From NCBI GenBank assembly GCA_964550655.1, contig CAZKAQ010000066.1, positions 1 to 20,675 on the forward strand: a stretch of DNA of 20,675 nt, in the 5' to 3' direction. A program made the translations under genes and the position numbers. Source of the DNA: GCA-1730015 sp964550655. GTDB taxonomy: Bacteria > Pseudomonadota > Gammaproteobacteria > Granulosicoccales > Granulosicoccaceae. A model generated the notes under the pieces. The model ran no database searches. It was not told the DNA's origin and saw only the letters and a program-made list of their open reading frames with translations. Shown here piece by piece: positions 1-6,822 of the stretch. Positions within the stretch are counted from its first letter, which is position 1. Each line of letters opens with the position of its first letter.

Positions 1-50
1 CTGTTTAGCGATAATGACTCTGGGTGCCGAATCCTCATGAATAATGCAGG
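1..50 (+). repeat. Right end of a second copy of the MITE-like element
   Basis: Bases 1-50 match 10721-10770 at 45 of 50 positions and end in the same 18-base terminal repeat (33-50, ending in ATAATGCAGG). The rest of this copy lies outside the window, so its length and target duplication cannot be checked. The two copies differ at scattered positions, which indicates separate, diverged insertions rather than a recent duplication. It lies about 240 bp upstream of the selenoprotein gene. Confidence 0.75.
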
Positions 51-234
51 CTAACTGACTCGTAAGAACGAGCAAATTCATCCACACAAACTGCCTGCCG
101 ACCTGACAGGGGTGATCAAAGTCGCCCGGCGCATCCACACATAAGGTAAGCGCAACAGGCTCCGCCGATCCGCCAAAACAACCGGTTTTCGGAAAAGATC
201 AGTCATTATTGCTGCGGAATTTTTTCGCTACCGG

Positions 235-263
235 TTCTGCGTGTCTCTGAAACTGTGTATATT
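235..263 (+). promoter_or_regulatory. Possible promoter of the selenoprotein gene
   Basis: A good -10 hexamer, TATATT (258-263), lies 29 bases before the ATG at 293. The matching -35 position (TTCTGC, 235-240, 17-bp spacer) is poor, so the promoter may need an activator. A GGA ribosome-binding core is at 280-282, ten bases before the start. The rest of 51-234 shows no gene and only a weak hairpin around 167-200. Confidence 0.3.
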
Positions 264-292
264 AGGCACCTTGAAAAAAGGAAGCACCAACC

Positions 293-775
293 ATGACAGA
301 AAAACTTAATACCGGCGCTGCTTTTCCCGGCATGTCACTGACCCTGACAGACGGTACACAACACGCCGTACCGGTAAAACTTGAAGCGGGCAGTTATCAA
401 ATCGTACTTTTCTTCAGAGGTAAGTTCTGACCTTATTGTCTCCGTCAGTTGGGCGGTTTCAGTGAACACTATTCAGAACTTCAAAACCTCAATACAACGA
501 TAGTTGCTGCAAGCACAGATAATCTCGAAAACTCAACAGAGATCGCCGCAGATATGCCATTTCCAGTGGCATACGGCGTCAGCAATGAGCAATCGGGTAC
601 ACTGGGTTCCTGGTGGGAAGACAGACGCGGGCTGATACAGCCTTCTGACTTTATTCTCAACAATGAAGGTACTGTGTTATCAGCCACCTACAGCAGCGGA
701 CCCATTGGTCGTCTTGAAGCTGCTGATGCTGTAAAGTTTATACAGTTTCAAGAAAAACTCCGCTTAGAGAGTTAA
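293..775 (+). CDS. Peroxiredoxin-like selenoprotein (UxxC), UGA read as selenocysteine
   Basis: A thioredoxin-fold AhpC/TSA-type protein of 160 residues that probably reduces peroxides or acts as a thiol oxidoreductase. The frame opens at ATG 293 (GGA ten bases upstream) and runs to TAA 773-775, crossed by one stop, TGA at 428-430 (codon 46). It reads F-F-R-G-K-F-U-P-Y-C around residues 40-49. Relatives carry R-G-x-W-C-P-F/Y-C there, so the UGA falls exactly on the N-terminal, peroxidatic cysteine, and Cys49 is the partner. The coding signal is continuous on both sides: N-terminal G-x-x-F-P, then the R-G motif, then the typical C-terminal part. A hairpin right after the UGA fits a bacterial SECIS. 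Standard gene calling would begin at ATG 449 and lose the active site. A disabled gene or sequencing error is the alternative, but chance is unlikely to put a lone UGA on this codon. No selA, selB, selC or selD lies in the window. Confidence 0.85.
428..456 (+). promoter_or_regulatory. Candidate bacterial SECIS element and recoded UGA
   Basis: Directly after the UGA (428-430), CCGUC (442-446) pairs with GGCGG (452-456), including one G-U pair, around the five-base loop AGUUG (447-451). The loop G at 448 has 17 bases between it and the UGA. Bacterial SECIS hairpins read by SelB have a G followed by U in a small apical loop at about this distance. A U-U mismatch sits below the stem, and UAUUGU (434-439) could pair imperfectly downstream. 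The fold was made by eye; no energy was calculated. Confidence 0.6.
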
Positions 776-800
776 GAGTTAAACGTATGCACTGGCTTTT

Positions 801-834
801 ACCACCCTTACTTTTTGCTAAAGTAAGGGCTGGT
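801..834 (+). other. Strong intergenic hairpin between selenoprotein and cytochrome genes
   Basis: CCCTTACTTT (805-814) and AAAGTAAGGG (820-829) form a perfect 10-bp stem with a 5-base loop. Four more pairs, ACCA 801-804 with TGGT 831-834, extend it past a bulged C830. No T-tract follows on the plus strand, so it is not a clear intrinsic terminator. It could be a processing or stabilising structure that sets different expression of the two genes, or a weak terminator. Confidence 0.5.
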
Positions 835-927
835 ATCAAGCATCGATTATCAACCTGAATAAATTGCCCCGGAAAATTTAACTGCAAATTTAACCAGTGT
901 GATTTCCATGAACCCACAGAGACTTCC

Positions 928-2304
928 ATGGCAACAGTAGTAAACGTCTTTTTGGCCGTGATGTTTGTAACGCTTGCGTTCTGCGCCACGATGCTGATGT
1001 ACCATTTATGGGGCTACCCGTTCAATGCCAAAAAGCATCGTAGCTCAGCACCTCCATGGGCAATGGCTCTGCACCGCTATATGGGCTGGGCATTTGTACT
1101 GATCTACCTCTATATGATGTATCACATGGTCCCGCGCATGTGGACCTACCAGATAGAGTTACCCGCCAGAACTGTCTTCCACCTGGTGCTTGGCTATAGT
1201 ATCGGCGCTCTGCTGATTGCGAAAATAGCGGTTGTGCGTTTTTTCAAGCACCTGGAATCCACTCTCGCCCCGCCTCTGGGAACCACACTTTTTATACTTA
1301 CCATACTACTGATGGGCCTGGCACTTCCATCAGTGTGGCGCGAGACCGTGTTGGCAAACAGGGCCATGAATGGCGAGGGCTTTAGCGAAGAACGGTTGCA
1401 GCGGGTGCGTGATCAATTGCCCCCCGCCGGACTCGAAGACCTCGATCTCCTGCCGGATCTGGCCTCGGTTGACGGTTTGCTCGAAGGCCGAAGCCTTTTA
1501 CGCACAAAGTGCGTGCTGTGCCACGACTTACGCACCATTTTGTCCAAACCCAGAACCCCGAAAAACTGGCGCGACACCGTTGAACGGATGGCTAATCGCG
1601 GCGAAGTCTTCTCTGAATTCACCAATCTGGAACGCTGGCAAATCACAGCCTACCTGGTTGCGATAACACCGACACTACAAAATTCAATCATGGAACGCCG
1701 CAAGCAACTGGACAGCGCGTCCAAAACTTCTGCGGCAATTGGCGCTGGCGCGTCGTCAAACATCGCTTACGATGCTGCAGCCGCGGAAGAAACATTTAAC
1801 GTCAAATGCTCGCAATGCCATACTCAGGAACTGGCATTACAAAAAGAGTTTGCCTCTGACACCGAAGTATCGATGTTAATCACCCGAATGATTGCCAATG
1901 GCTTAATTGCTTCAGCCGAAGAACTCGACGCTATCACTCAATACCTGATCGACTACCACGACTTGCCCGCCAGCGAAGCCAGTGCTACCGATGCCAATAC
2001 TACTGCGGGCACAGACTCCGCCAGCGCGTCAACTGCACCGGTAATGCCGGAGCTCGCCGCGCAGAACGGCTGCACCGGATGTCATGCCATAGACACTCAG
2101 CTGGTAGGTCCCGCCTGGGCTGATATAGCGGACCGCTACCGCAACGATCCCGCTGCCCGTGCGCAACTTATCGAAGCAGTGAAGAACGGTGGTTCCGGCA
2201 ACTGGGTAGATCAGACCGGTGGCATACCAATGCCTGCTAATTCTCCACTGGCAAGTGATGAAGCCATTGAGACACTGGTAGATTTTATACTCGATCTTAA
2301 ATAG
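928..2304 (+). CDS. Membrane-anchored triheme cytochrome c with N-terminal four-helix domain
   Basis: 458 residues. The N-terminal part has four membrane helices (about 4-25, 50-68, 84-104, 117-134). Positive residues in the 27-48 loop and after helix 3 put those sides in the cytoplasm, which leaves the rest periplasmic. His26, His49, His66 and His85 sit at helix ends in two facing pairs and could bind b-type haem. Three haem c sites follow: C195-VLC-H199, C294-SQC-H298 and C382-TGC-H386. The last domain resembles a class I cytochrome c551, with Met435 (I-P-M-P) as likely axial ligand. A Thr/Ala/Ser-rich linker (about 347-372) precedes it. It probably carries electrons between the membrane quinone pool and a periplasmic partner; that role is inferred. 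The only upstream ATG (908) is in another frame and soon stops. The gene lies 152 bp after the selenoprotein on the same strand. Confidence 0.85.
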   Translation: MATVVNVFLAVMFVTLAFCATMLMYHLWGYPFNAKKHRSSAPPWAMALHRYMGWAFVLIYLYMMYHMVPRMWTYQIELPARTVFHLVLGYSIGALLIAKIAVVRFFKHLESTLAPPLGTTLFILTILLMGLALPSVWRETVLANRAMNGEGFSEERLQRVRDQLPPAGLEDLDLLPDLASVDGLLEGRSLLRTKCVLCHDLRTILSKPRTPKNWRDTVERMANRGEVFSEFTNLERWQITAYLVAITPTLQNSIMERRKQLDSASKTSAAIGAGASSNIAYDAAAAEETFNVKCSQCHTQELALQKEFASDTEVSMLITRMIANGLIASAEELDAITQYLIDYHDLPASEASATDANTTAGTDSASASTAPVMPELAAQNGCTGCHAIDTQLVGPAWADIADRYRNDPAARAQLIEAVKNGGSGNWVDQTGGIPMPANSPLASDEAIETLVDFILDLK

Positions 2305-2331
2305 ATCGGCATGAAGCCTGACGCGTGATCA

Positions 2332-2386
2332 GGCAACGCCGGCGACATCACTGTGGTTACAGATGATTAGCCGGTGTTGCCTTTTT
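2332..2386 (+). terminator. Rho-independent terminator after the cytochrome gene
   Basis: GGCAACGCCGGC (2332-2343) pairs with GCCGGTGTTGCC (2370-2381), 12 bp with one G-T wobble, followed by TTTTT (2382-2386). The long loop contains its own small stem, CTGT/ACAG (351-354 and 359-362 of the 2000s). A competing stem, GCCTGA (2316-2321) with TCAGGC (2329-2334), uses the base of the terminator, so the two exclude each other. There is no T-tract on the minus strand. Confidence 0.8.
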
Positions 2387-2406
2387 CACGCTGAGTACTG
2401 GCTGGA

Positions 2407-2697
2407 TCAAACGCCTTCAACTATCCGTAAATCCCGCGTTACACCGCCTTCAAGCGCATCAAGTGCCTTTTTGTAAGCGGGGCTGTCGTGACAGGCAACA
2501 GCACTTTCGAGCGAGTCAAACTCCACCAGCACTGTACGTTCCTTAATGCCAGCCTCATAGGCATGCGCCGCTACACCTCGAGCAATGAATCTTCCACCAG
2601 CCGCTTCAACAGCCGGTACCGCTAACCCGGCGTATGCAGCGAGTTTGTCCGCATCGTGAACTTCCCGGTATACGCTGACCCAATAAGCCTTTGCCAT
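2407..2697 (-). CDS. DUF1330 family protein
   Basis: A 96-residue protein of the DUF1330 family, a ferredoxin-like alpha/beta-barrel fold related to small dimeric monooxygenase-like proteins. Typical features are the start A-K-A-Y-W-V-S-V-Y, the central A-A-G-G-R-F-I-A-R-G (about 53-62), and the E-F-D-S-L-E-S-A and S-P-A-Y-K-K-A-L segments (about 79-99 minus the start, near the C-terminal third). The length is normal. A strong AAGGAG site lies about seven bases before the ATG. The gene is last in the minus-strand series and converges on the cytochrome gene. The biochemical function of the family is not known. Confidence 0.85.
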   Translation of the reverse strand: MAKAYWVSVYREVHDADKLAAYAGLAVPAVEAAGGRFIARGVAAHAYEAGIKERTVLVEFDSLESAVACHDSPAYKKALDALEGGVTRDLRIVEGV

Positions 2698-2720
2698 GTG
2701 TTAATCTCCTTACGATGATT

Positions 2721-2746
2721 AATAAACTATTTGATGACAGTTTATT
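2721..2746. promoter_or_regulatory. Inverted repeat upstream of the DUF1330 gene
   Basis: AATAAACT (2721-2728) and AGTTTATT (2739-2746) are perfect 8-bp arms around ten bases, 24 bp before the DUF1330 start. Their position in the short gap after mazF fits an operator or a weak structure in the mRNA. No regulator is recognised nearby. Confidence 0.35.
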
Positions 2747-2753
2747 CTAATGG

Positions 2754-2783
2754 AAAGCGATAGCGTAATGCACGCTAACGTTT
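2754..2783 (-). terminator. Possible weak terminator downstream of mazF
   Basis: TAGCGT (2761-2766) pairs with ACGCTA (2772-2777) around AATGC. Beyond an A-A mismatch and a bulged G, two C-G pairs and three A-T pairs extend the stem. On the minus strand it follows the mazF stop by about 15 bases, but the T-tract behind it is poor (TTTCC). Confidence 0.3.
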
Positions 2784-2797
2784 ACTATGCGATGTAC

Positions 2798-3142
2798 TTA
2801 CAATCCAAGAACCAACCGCAAACCATCATCGATGTTTTGCTGTATTTTTTTACTCAACTTTCCGGCCTTCTCTGTTAGAAATGACTTATCCAGTGTAATC
2901 ACCTGAGACACATTCACGACAGACTCCTTATCCAATCCACAAGCTTTTGGACTTAATCGAACGTTACCAGGCGCGCCCGCAAGGAACACATTTGATGTAA
3001 TAGCCGCAACTACCACGGTGCGAATCTGGCTGCGATTGAACGAATTGGATTGAACAATAACCACTGGGCGACGGTAGCCGGGTTCAGAGCCTACAGGATC
3101 ATCAATCTCAGCCCACCATACTTCTCCCCGGTTCACTACCAT
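2798..3142 (-). CDS. mazF: MazF/PemK-type toxin (mRNA endoribonuclease)
   Basis: A 114-residue type II toxin of the MazF/PemK/CcdB fold, expected to cleave mRNA at short sequence motifs and stop growth when its antitoxin decays. Family motifs are present: R-G-E-V-W-W (5-10), the G-Y-R-R-P-V-V-I-V-Q strand (22-31) with the catalytic-region Arg25, and I-T-S (48-50) matching the conserved Thr/Ser position. The length is normal. The ATG overlaps the antitoxin stop by seven bases (ATGGTAG), the coupling usual in these pairs. The gene appears intact. The cleavage site cannot be told from sequence. Confidence 0.9.
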   Translation of the reverse strand: MVVNRGEVWWAEIDDPVGSEPGYRRPVVIVQSNSFNRSQIRTVVVAAITSNVFLAGAPGNVRLSPKACGLDKESVVNVSQVITLDKSFLTEKAGKLSKKIQQNIDDGLRLVLGL

Positions 3143-3378
3143 TCGTTCCCGTTGAGTGAACTGGATTGCATCTTTCGCAGGACTGAATCCAATTGGCCGT
3201 CAACCTTCGAGCTCGAGTATATGTTGTTGAGCTCTTCTGTGACATGTTCATCCGAATGCTGAGCAAGGTATTCCTGAATCGCGTTCACATATAACTCACT
3301 CCGCGATACACCTAATCGTTTCGCTGCTTTCTCAGCAGCTTCGAATACTTTGTCGGGAATTGAGATAGCTGTCTTCAT
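3136..3378 (-). CDS. Ribbon-helix-helix antitoxin of the MazF toxin
   Basis: An 80-residue antitoxin, M-K-T-A-I-S-I-P-D at the start. Residues 3-8 form the DNA-binding strand of a ribbon-helix-helix domain; A-A-K-R-L-G-V-S-R-S-E-L-Y and the following A-I-Q-E-Y-L are its two helices. The acidic and Ser-rich C-terminal tail probably wraps the toxin. This is not the AbrB-type MazE of E. coli. The frame stays open upstream to a TTG at 3468, but ATG 3378 is preferred. The family usually starts there, and the promoter at 3385-3413 predicts transcription to begin at about this base, giving a leaderless message. ATG 3384, two codons upstream, is the alternative. No Shine-Dalgarno site is visible before either. 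Confidence 0.85.
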   Translation of the reverse strand: MKTAISIPDKVFEAAEKAAKRLGVSRSELYVNAIQEYLAQHSDEHVTEELNNIYSSSKVDGQLDSVLRKMQSSSLNGNEW

Positions 3379-3384
3379 GCTCAT

Positions 3385-3413
3385 AGTATAACTCAGGTTA
3401 TACCGTTTTTCAA
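3385..3413 (-). promoter_or_regulatory. Toxin-antitoxin promoter with overlapping operator palindrome
   Basis: On the minus strand, TTGAAA (3413-3408), a 17-base spacer and TATACT (3390-3385) form a near-consensus sigma-70 promoter. A perfect palindrome, GTATAAC-CTGA-GTTATAC (3403-3386), covers the end of the spacer and most of the -10, ideal for repression by the ribbon-helix-helix antitoxin. The -10 ends seven bases before the A of ATG 3378. Confidence 0.7.
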
Positions 3414-3604
3414 GCTCTTCAGTAAACAACAAACGACCGCGCCGAGAACAGCCCGGCTCTGTATCCAAATCTGTCCATCGGCTGCCCGGCCAATTGCTGA
3501 AAGTTCATATCTCGATATGTTCTGACACTGACTATTATATTAAGTCTGGAGTTATACGAATGACATGTATATAAATAAACACTTCACTGGCAACTACAAA
3601 TGAA

Positions 3605-6181
3605 TCAGCCGGCAGGCAACAATTTAACCCTGCCATCAATTCTTGCCAGCCAATGCGGTTGCCACAAGACACCAAAAACTTCGAGTTCAATATTCTTTTT
3701 TAACGGTGACACGTTATTCACTTCAATCTCGGCGGCATGCTTTTTCCACTTGCGATCTATATCGAGCATATCGCTTTCATGCTCAGACTTTAATTCATCA
3801 AGCTGCTCGCGTAAGGCATCAAGCTCTTCTATTGACTCGCGCACATCTGCTTCAGCATTTTGTTTTTGCCGGCGCTTGGTCAGGCTGGAACTCAACGTAG
3901 AGCGGCGGCGACGGCCGAACAATCCACCGGCGAAGTTCGCAAGTGTCTTGCTGTAACTGACCATAGTTTCCATTTTCAAAGCCGCCAGTGTGGCCTGGTC
4001 TTCATCAAGATCTCGCTCTTCCCGGCGCAACTTTGTATGCAGTCGATCGAGCTTTTTATCGAAACGCGATTGTATCTTTTCTATTTCAAGCTCTTCTTTT
4101 TCTTCTGCCGCATCATAACAGCGCGCCAGAAAGTGCTGTTCTGACTCGTTTGGATCTGATGTCATTTTCAAAACAGGATTAAAAAATAAAGGCATCACAG
4201 CTTCACGATAAATATGATCAATATACTTTCGCGAAACAGGTTTAATACTTCTTGAACTCAGATAGATTTCATCCAGTGCCGCATAATATGCGTCTGCCTC
4301 AGGCTCGAGATCCAGATCATCCGGGTTAACAGCTTCTACCGCGTAGCGTGTAAAATCAATTGAGACTCTTTTTGAAGGCCTGGATATCATCGCGGCATAG
4401 CGTCTCCGTTCGCTATAACTGCCTTTCCTGTTGGTGTATAAAACATCCACCTGAAGTAAAAGAGCCGGCTGATAGACCAGTCCAATCTTTGCAGCATCAC
4501 TATTTGATGCTGAGCTATTGCCATGCTGCACAGCGCGTTGAAATCTGTATCTTGGTGGCTGAAAAAACTCATCAAGCCCGCGGGCGGGCGACTGCCTTGT
4601 CTGGGTGTATTTGGCCAGTGCCTTATCAGCTTTTGAGGTAACAGTTGCAGGCTTCGCTGTAGACTCGGATACTACTCTCTGGCCTTTTAATTTTTTGGAT
4701 TTCTGTGAGGCTTTGCTTTGTGCTTCTACATCCGGGACATTAGCAGCAGGTTTGGCAGCACCACTAACCACACCGGCCAGTTTATTCAAACCCGCAATCT
4801 GCCTGCGGGTCATCGGACCTGCCATATAGTTCATTGCCCAACGCGTCTGAAACAGCGACGGGCCATTGCGGTCGTGTACGTTATTAATCAGAAACTCACG
4901 CTTACCCAGACCGGATAACATCTTGTCTGATGTGCTTCGATCAAAGTTGCCGCCACTCGCGCCTTGCAGCCCGTCCAGCAAACGTTCTTTGTCGCGCTCG
5001 GTTTGCAGTCTGCCAACCAGCCAGGTACCTGCATTTGACAGACCTTTGTAGTCAATATCTACCGGATTCTGCGTTGCCACCACCATACCGACACCAAAAG
5101 CCCGTGCCTGCTTAAACATGCGCAACATGGGTTTTTTAGAGGGTGGATTAGCGGTTGGCGGCAGGTAGCCGAATACCTCATCAAAGTAGACAAGTGCGCG
5201 CAAGCTGGTACTACCGGACTGTGAGCGCATCCATGTCTCTATGGCGGAATACAAAAGCGTGACAATAAACATGCGCTCTGTTTCACTTAAATGCGCTATA
5301 TAAAAAATACTGTGTTTTGGTTTGCCGTCATCTGTATAAAGCAGAGATTGAATATCAAGTGGCTCGCCTGTTATCCATGGCTGAAAAGACGGCGCCGCAA
5401 TTATGCTGTTGAGCTTCATCGCCAGTGCCATGCGCTTTTTCTTTGGAAAAAACTGATCGACACTAAAAAAGCCAAGCTTGTCAAACGGCGGATTCTGGGT
5501 TTGCATAATCAGCTCACCCATATCGACATCACTACCCGCAGCCCAGGAGTCTGCGATGATTTTCGATAACAGGATATGCTCGGGATCACTGATGGGATCA
5601 ACATCATCAAGACCGATCAGGCCCAGTATGGCAGTCACAGTCCCTTCTATCTGCTCCAGCAGGACTTCGCGCTGCGATTCCCAGTTTGCATCGGGTGCTT
5701 TTAAAGATGCCAGTATGCTTATTGGCTTACCGGAGGTTGACCCGGGTGTGTAGATCGCACGATCAACAGAATCTTTGAGTTGCTGTATCCGATCTGACTC
5801 TATACCCCAGCCTTGCAGACCTTCCTTCCACATAGCTGCAGTGTCGGCCGCGGATTGCTCAACAGTTTTGCCTTCACGCTTTGCATCGGATGCGTTAATC
5901 CACGGCTGAAAGTCTTCCGGCAGTAACTCCGGAAAGTGCAACAACAGATTCGTAATATCACCTTTGGGGTCAATAAGAATTGCCGGCAGTTTTTTAAGTG
6001 CCGCCTCTTCCATAATATCGAGACACAAACCGGTCTTGCCGGAGCCTGTCATACCGACCACCACAGCATGGGTGGTCAGATCATCGGGATCATAGGTCTG
6101 TGGCTCTGCAATGGTTTCGCCACTTTTTGGGTCAACCTGCCGACCAATGTAGAACTCACTGCCGAAATCTAATGAAGCCAT
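3605..6181 (-). CDS. HerA-like/DUF87 P-loop ATPase with C-terminal coiled coils
   Basis: An 858-residue ATPase of the HerA/FtsK superfamily, members of which move DNA or protein as hexameric rings. Visible are the Walker A motif G-M-T-G-S-G-K-T (43-50), the strand I-L-I-D-P-K-G-D (68-75) typical of HerA-like proteins, Walker B L-V-Y-F-D-E-V (330-336, Asp334 and Glu335), the sensor-like V-A-T-Q-N-P (368-373) and a likely arginine finger in G-R-L-Q-T-E-R-D (390-397). A low-complexity linker spans about 475-540. Beyond it are an unassigned domain and two charged coiled coils (about 690-738 and 765-822), separated by A-G-G-L-F-G-R-R-R-R, before a short hydrophobic end. No NurA nuclease or other partner lies next to it. 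It begins 27 bp after the DUF6151-like gene, so it is probably cotranscribed. The cellular role is not established. Confidence 0.8.
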   Translation of the reverse strand: MASLDFGSEFYIGRQVDPKSGETIAEPQTYDPDDLTTHAVVVGMTGSGKTGLCLDIMEEAALKKLPAILIDPKGDITNLLLHFPELLPEDFQPWINASDAKREGKTVEQSAADTAAMWKEGLQGWGIESDRIQQLKDSVDRAIYTPGSTSGKPISILASLKAPDANWESQREVLLEQIEGTVTAILGLIGLDDVDPISDPEHILLSKIIADSWAAGSDVDMGELIMQTQNPPFDKLGFFSVDQFFPKKKRMALAMKLNSIIAAPSFQPWITGEPLDIQSLLYTDDGKPKHSIFYIAHLSETERMFIVTLLYSAIETWMRSQSGSTSLRALVYFDEVFGYLPPTANPPSKKPMLRMFKQARAFGVGMVVATQNPVDIDYKGLSNAGTWLVGRLQTERDKERLLDGLQGASGGNFDRSTSDKMLSGLGKREFLINNVHDRNGPSLFQTRWAMNYMAGPMTRRQIAGLNKLAGVVSGAAKPAANVPDVEAQSKASQKSKKLKGQRVVSESTAKPATVTSKADKALAKYTQTRQSPARGLDEFFQPPRYRFQRAVQHGNSSASNSDAAKIGLVYQPALLLQVDVLYTNRKGSYSERRRYAAMISRPSKRVSIDFTRYAVEAVNPDDLDLEPEADAYYAALDEIYLSSRSIKPVSRKYIDHIYREAVMPLFFNPVLKMTSDPNESEQHFLARCYDAAEEKEELEIEKIQSRFDKKLDRLHTKLRREERDLDEDQATLAALKMETMVSYSKTLANFAGGLFGRRRRSTLSSSLTKRRQKQNAEADVRESIEELDALREQLDELKSEHESDMLDIDRKWKKHAAEIEVNNVSPLKKNIELEVFGVLWQPHWLARIDGRVKLLPAG

Positions 6182-6208
6182 AAACGGAATAACTCAAATA
6201 GTAAAATA

Positions 6209-6775
6209 CTAACGTTCTGATAATAACTCTGGCTCCGATATCGGAGTACGTCCGTCAGATTCAAACAATTCCAGACCCTCACTCTTCTTAAATAACTTAC
6301 CTTTAATAACAAACGGCAGGACAGTCAATAGTGCTTTGAGTCCGAGTTTCTCTGAAATCTTAAAAGGTGGATCACCAACGGCATCTCTGCCAAAAATTCT
6401 GCACCTGATTTCTCCAAAACCTTCCAACGACTGAGGATCAGAATTCTTATACGCGGTATGCAGTATTCCCAGCCACGGGAAACCGGGTCTGGTGTTTATC
6501 AACGGTGAGTTACAACAGTCCGCGGTCCAGCGGTAGAGCCCTTTAGGTGTGAGACGGTAACATTTAAGCGACTCTTTGCCCTGAAGAATTCGCAGTTCAC
6601 TCGGGTAGGCAGGAACGACTTCAGTGCCGCCATATTCATCGAGAACGTCTGATCGGCCGAGTCTGTTAGCAAACGCCTGACAATCTTTACAATAGCATGC
6701 AAGACGACCGGGTGTGTTTTTTGGAAAAGCCGTTAATTCAGCCTTGAAGCCGCCACAGTCACAGGAAATGTGCAT
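6209..6775 (-). CDS. DUF6151-like, GFA-related cysteine-rich protein
   Basis: 188 residues. The N-terminal cysteines C5-D-C7-G and C27-Y-C29-K-D-C32, with C87-C88 further on, resemble the zinc-binding pattern of the glutathione-dependent formaldehyde-activating (GFA/CENP-V) fold. I assign it to the DUF6151 group of that superfamily from overall pattern only. A second structured segment, with G-F-P-W-L-G-I-L-H and K-A-L-L-T-V-L-P-F-V, fills the rest; no signal peptide is visible. It lies 47 bp downstream of the threonine aldolase gene and 27 bp upstream of the ATPase gene, all on one strand. The substrate is unknown. Confidence 0.65.
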   Translation of the reverse strand: MHISCDCGGFKAELTAFPKNTPGRLACYCKDCQAFANRLGRSDVLDEYGGTEVVPAYPSELRILQGKESLKCYRLTPKGLYRWTADCCNSPLINTRPGFPWLGILHTAYKNSDPQSLEGFGEIRCRIFGRDAVGDPPFKISEKLGLKALLTVLPFVIKGKLFKKSEGLELFESDGRTPISEPELLSER

Positions 6776-6822
6776 TACTCTACTCCGCTAACAATGGTCG
6801 TGATACCCAACCAGCTACGCAA

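Noticed and set aside
428..430. The TGA as a sequencing error or evidence of a pseudogene
   Set aside because: It is the only interruption, the frame is unchanged on both sides, it falls on the one codon where Sec is chemically sensible, and a SECIS-like hairpin follows. It cannot be fully excluded without reads.
449..775. A 108-residue protein starting at ATG 449
   Set aside because: It lacks the active site and N-terminal half of the fold, and the ATG has no ribosome-binding site. The frame is the 3' part of the selenoprotein gene.
3379..3468. An upstream TTG start giving the antitoxin 30 extra residues
   Set aside because: It would pass through the promoter and operator, the extra part does not fit the ribbon-helix-helix family, and no ribosome-binding site supports it.
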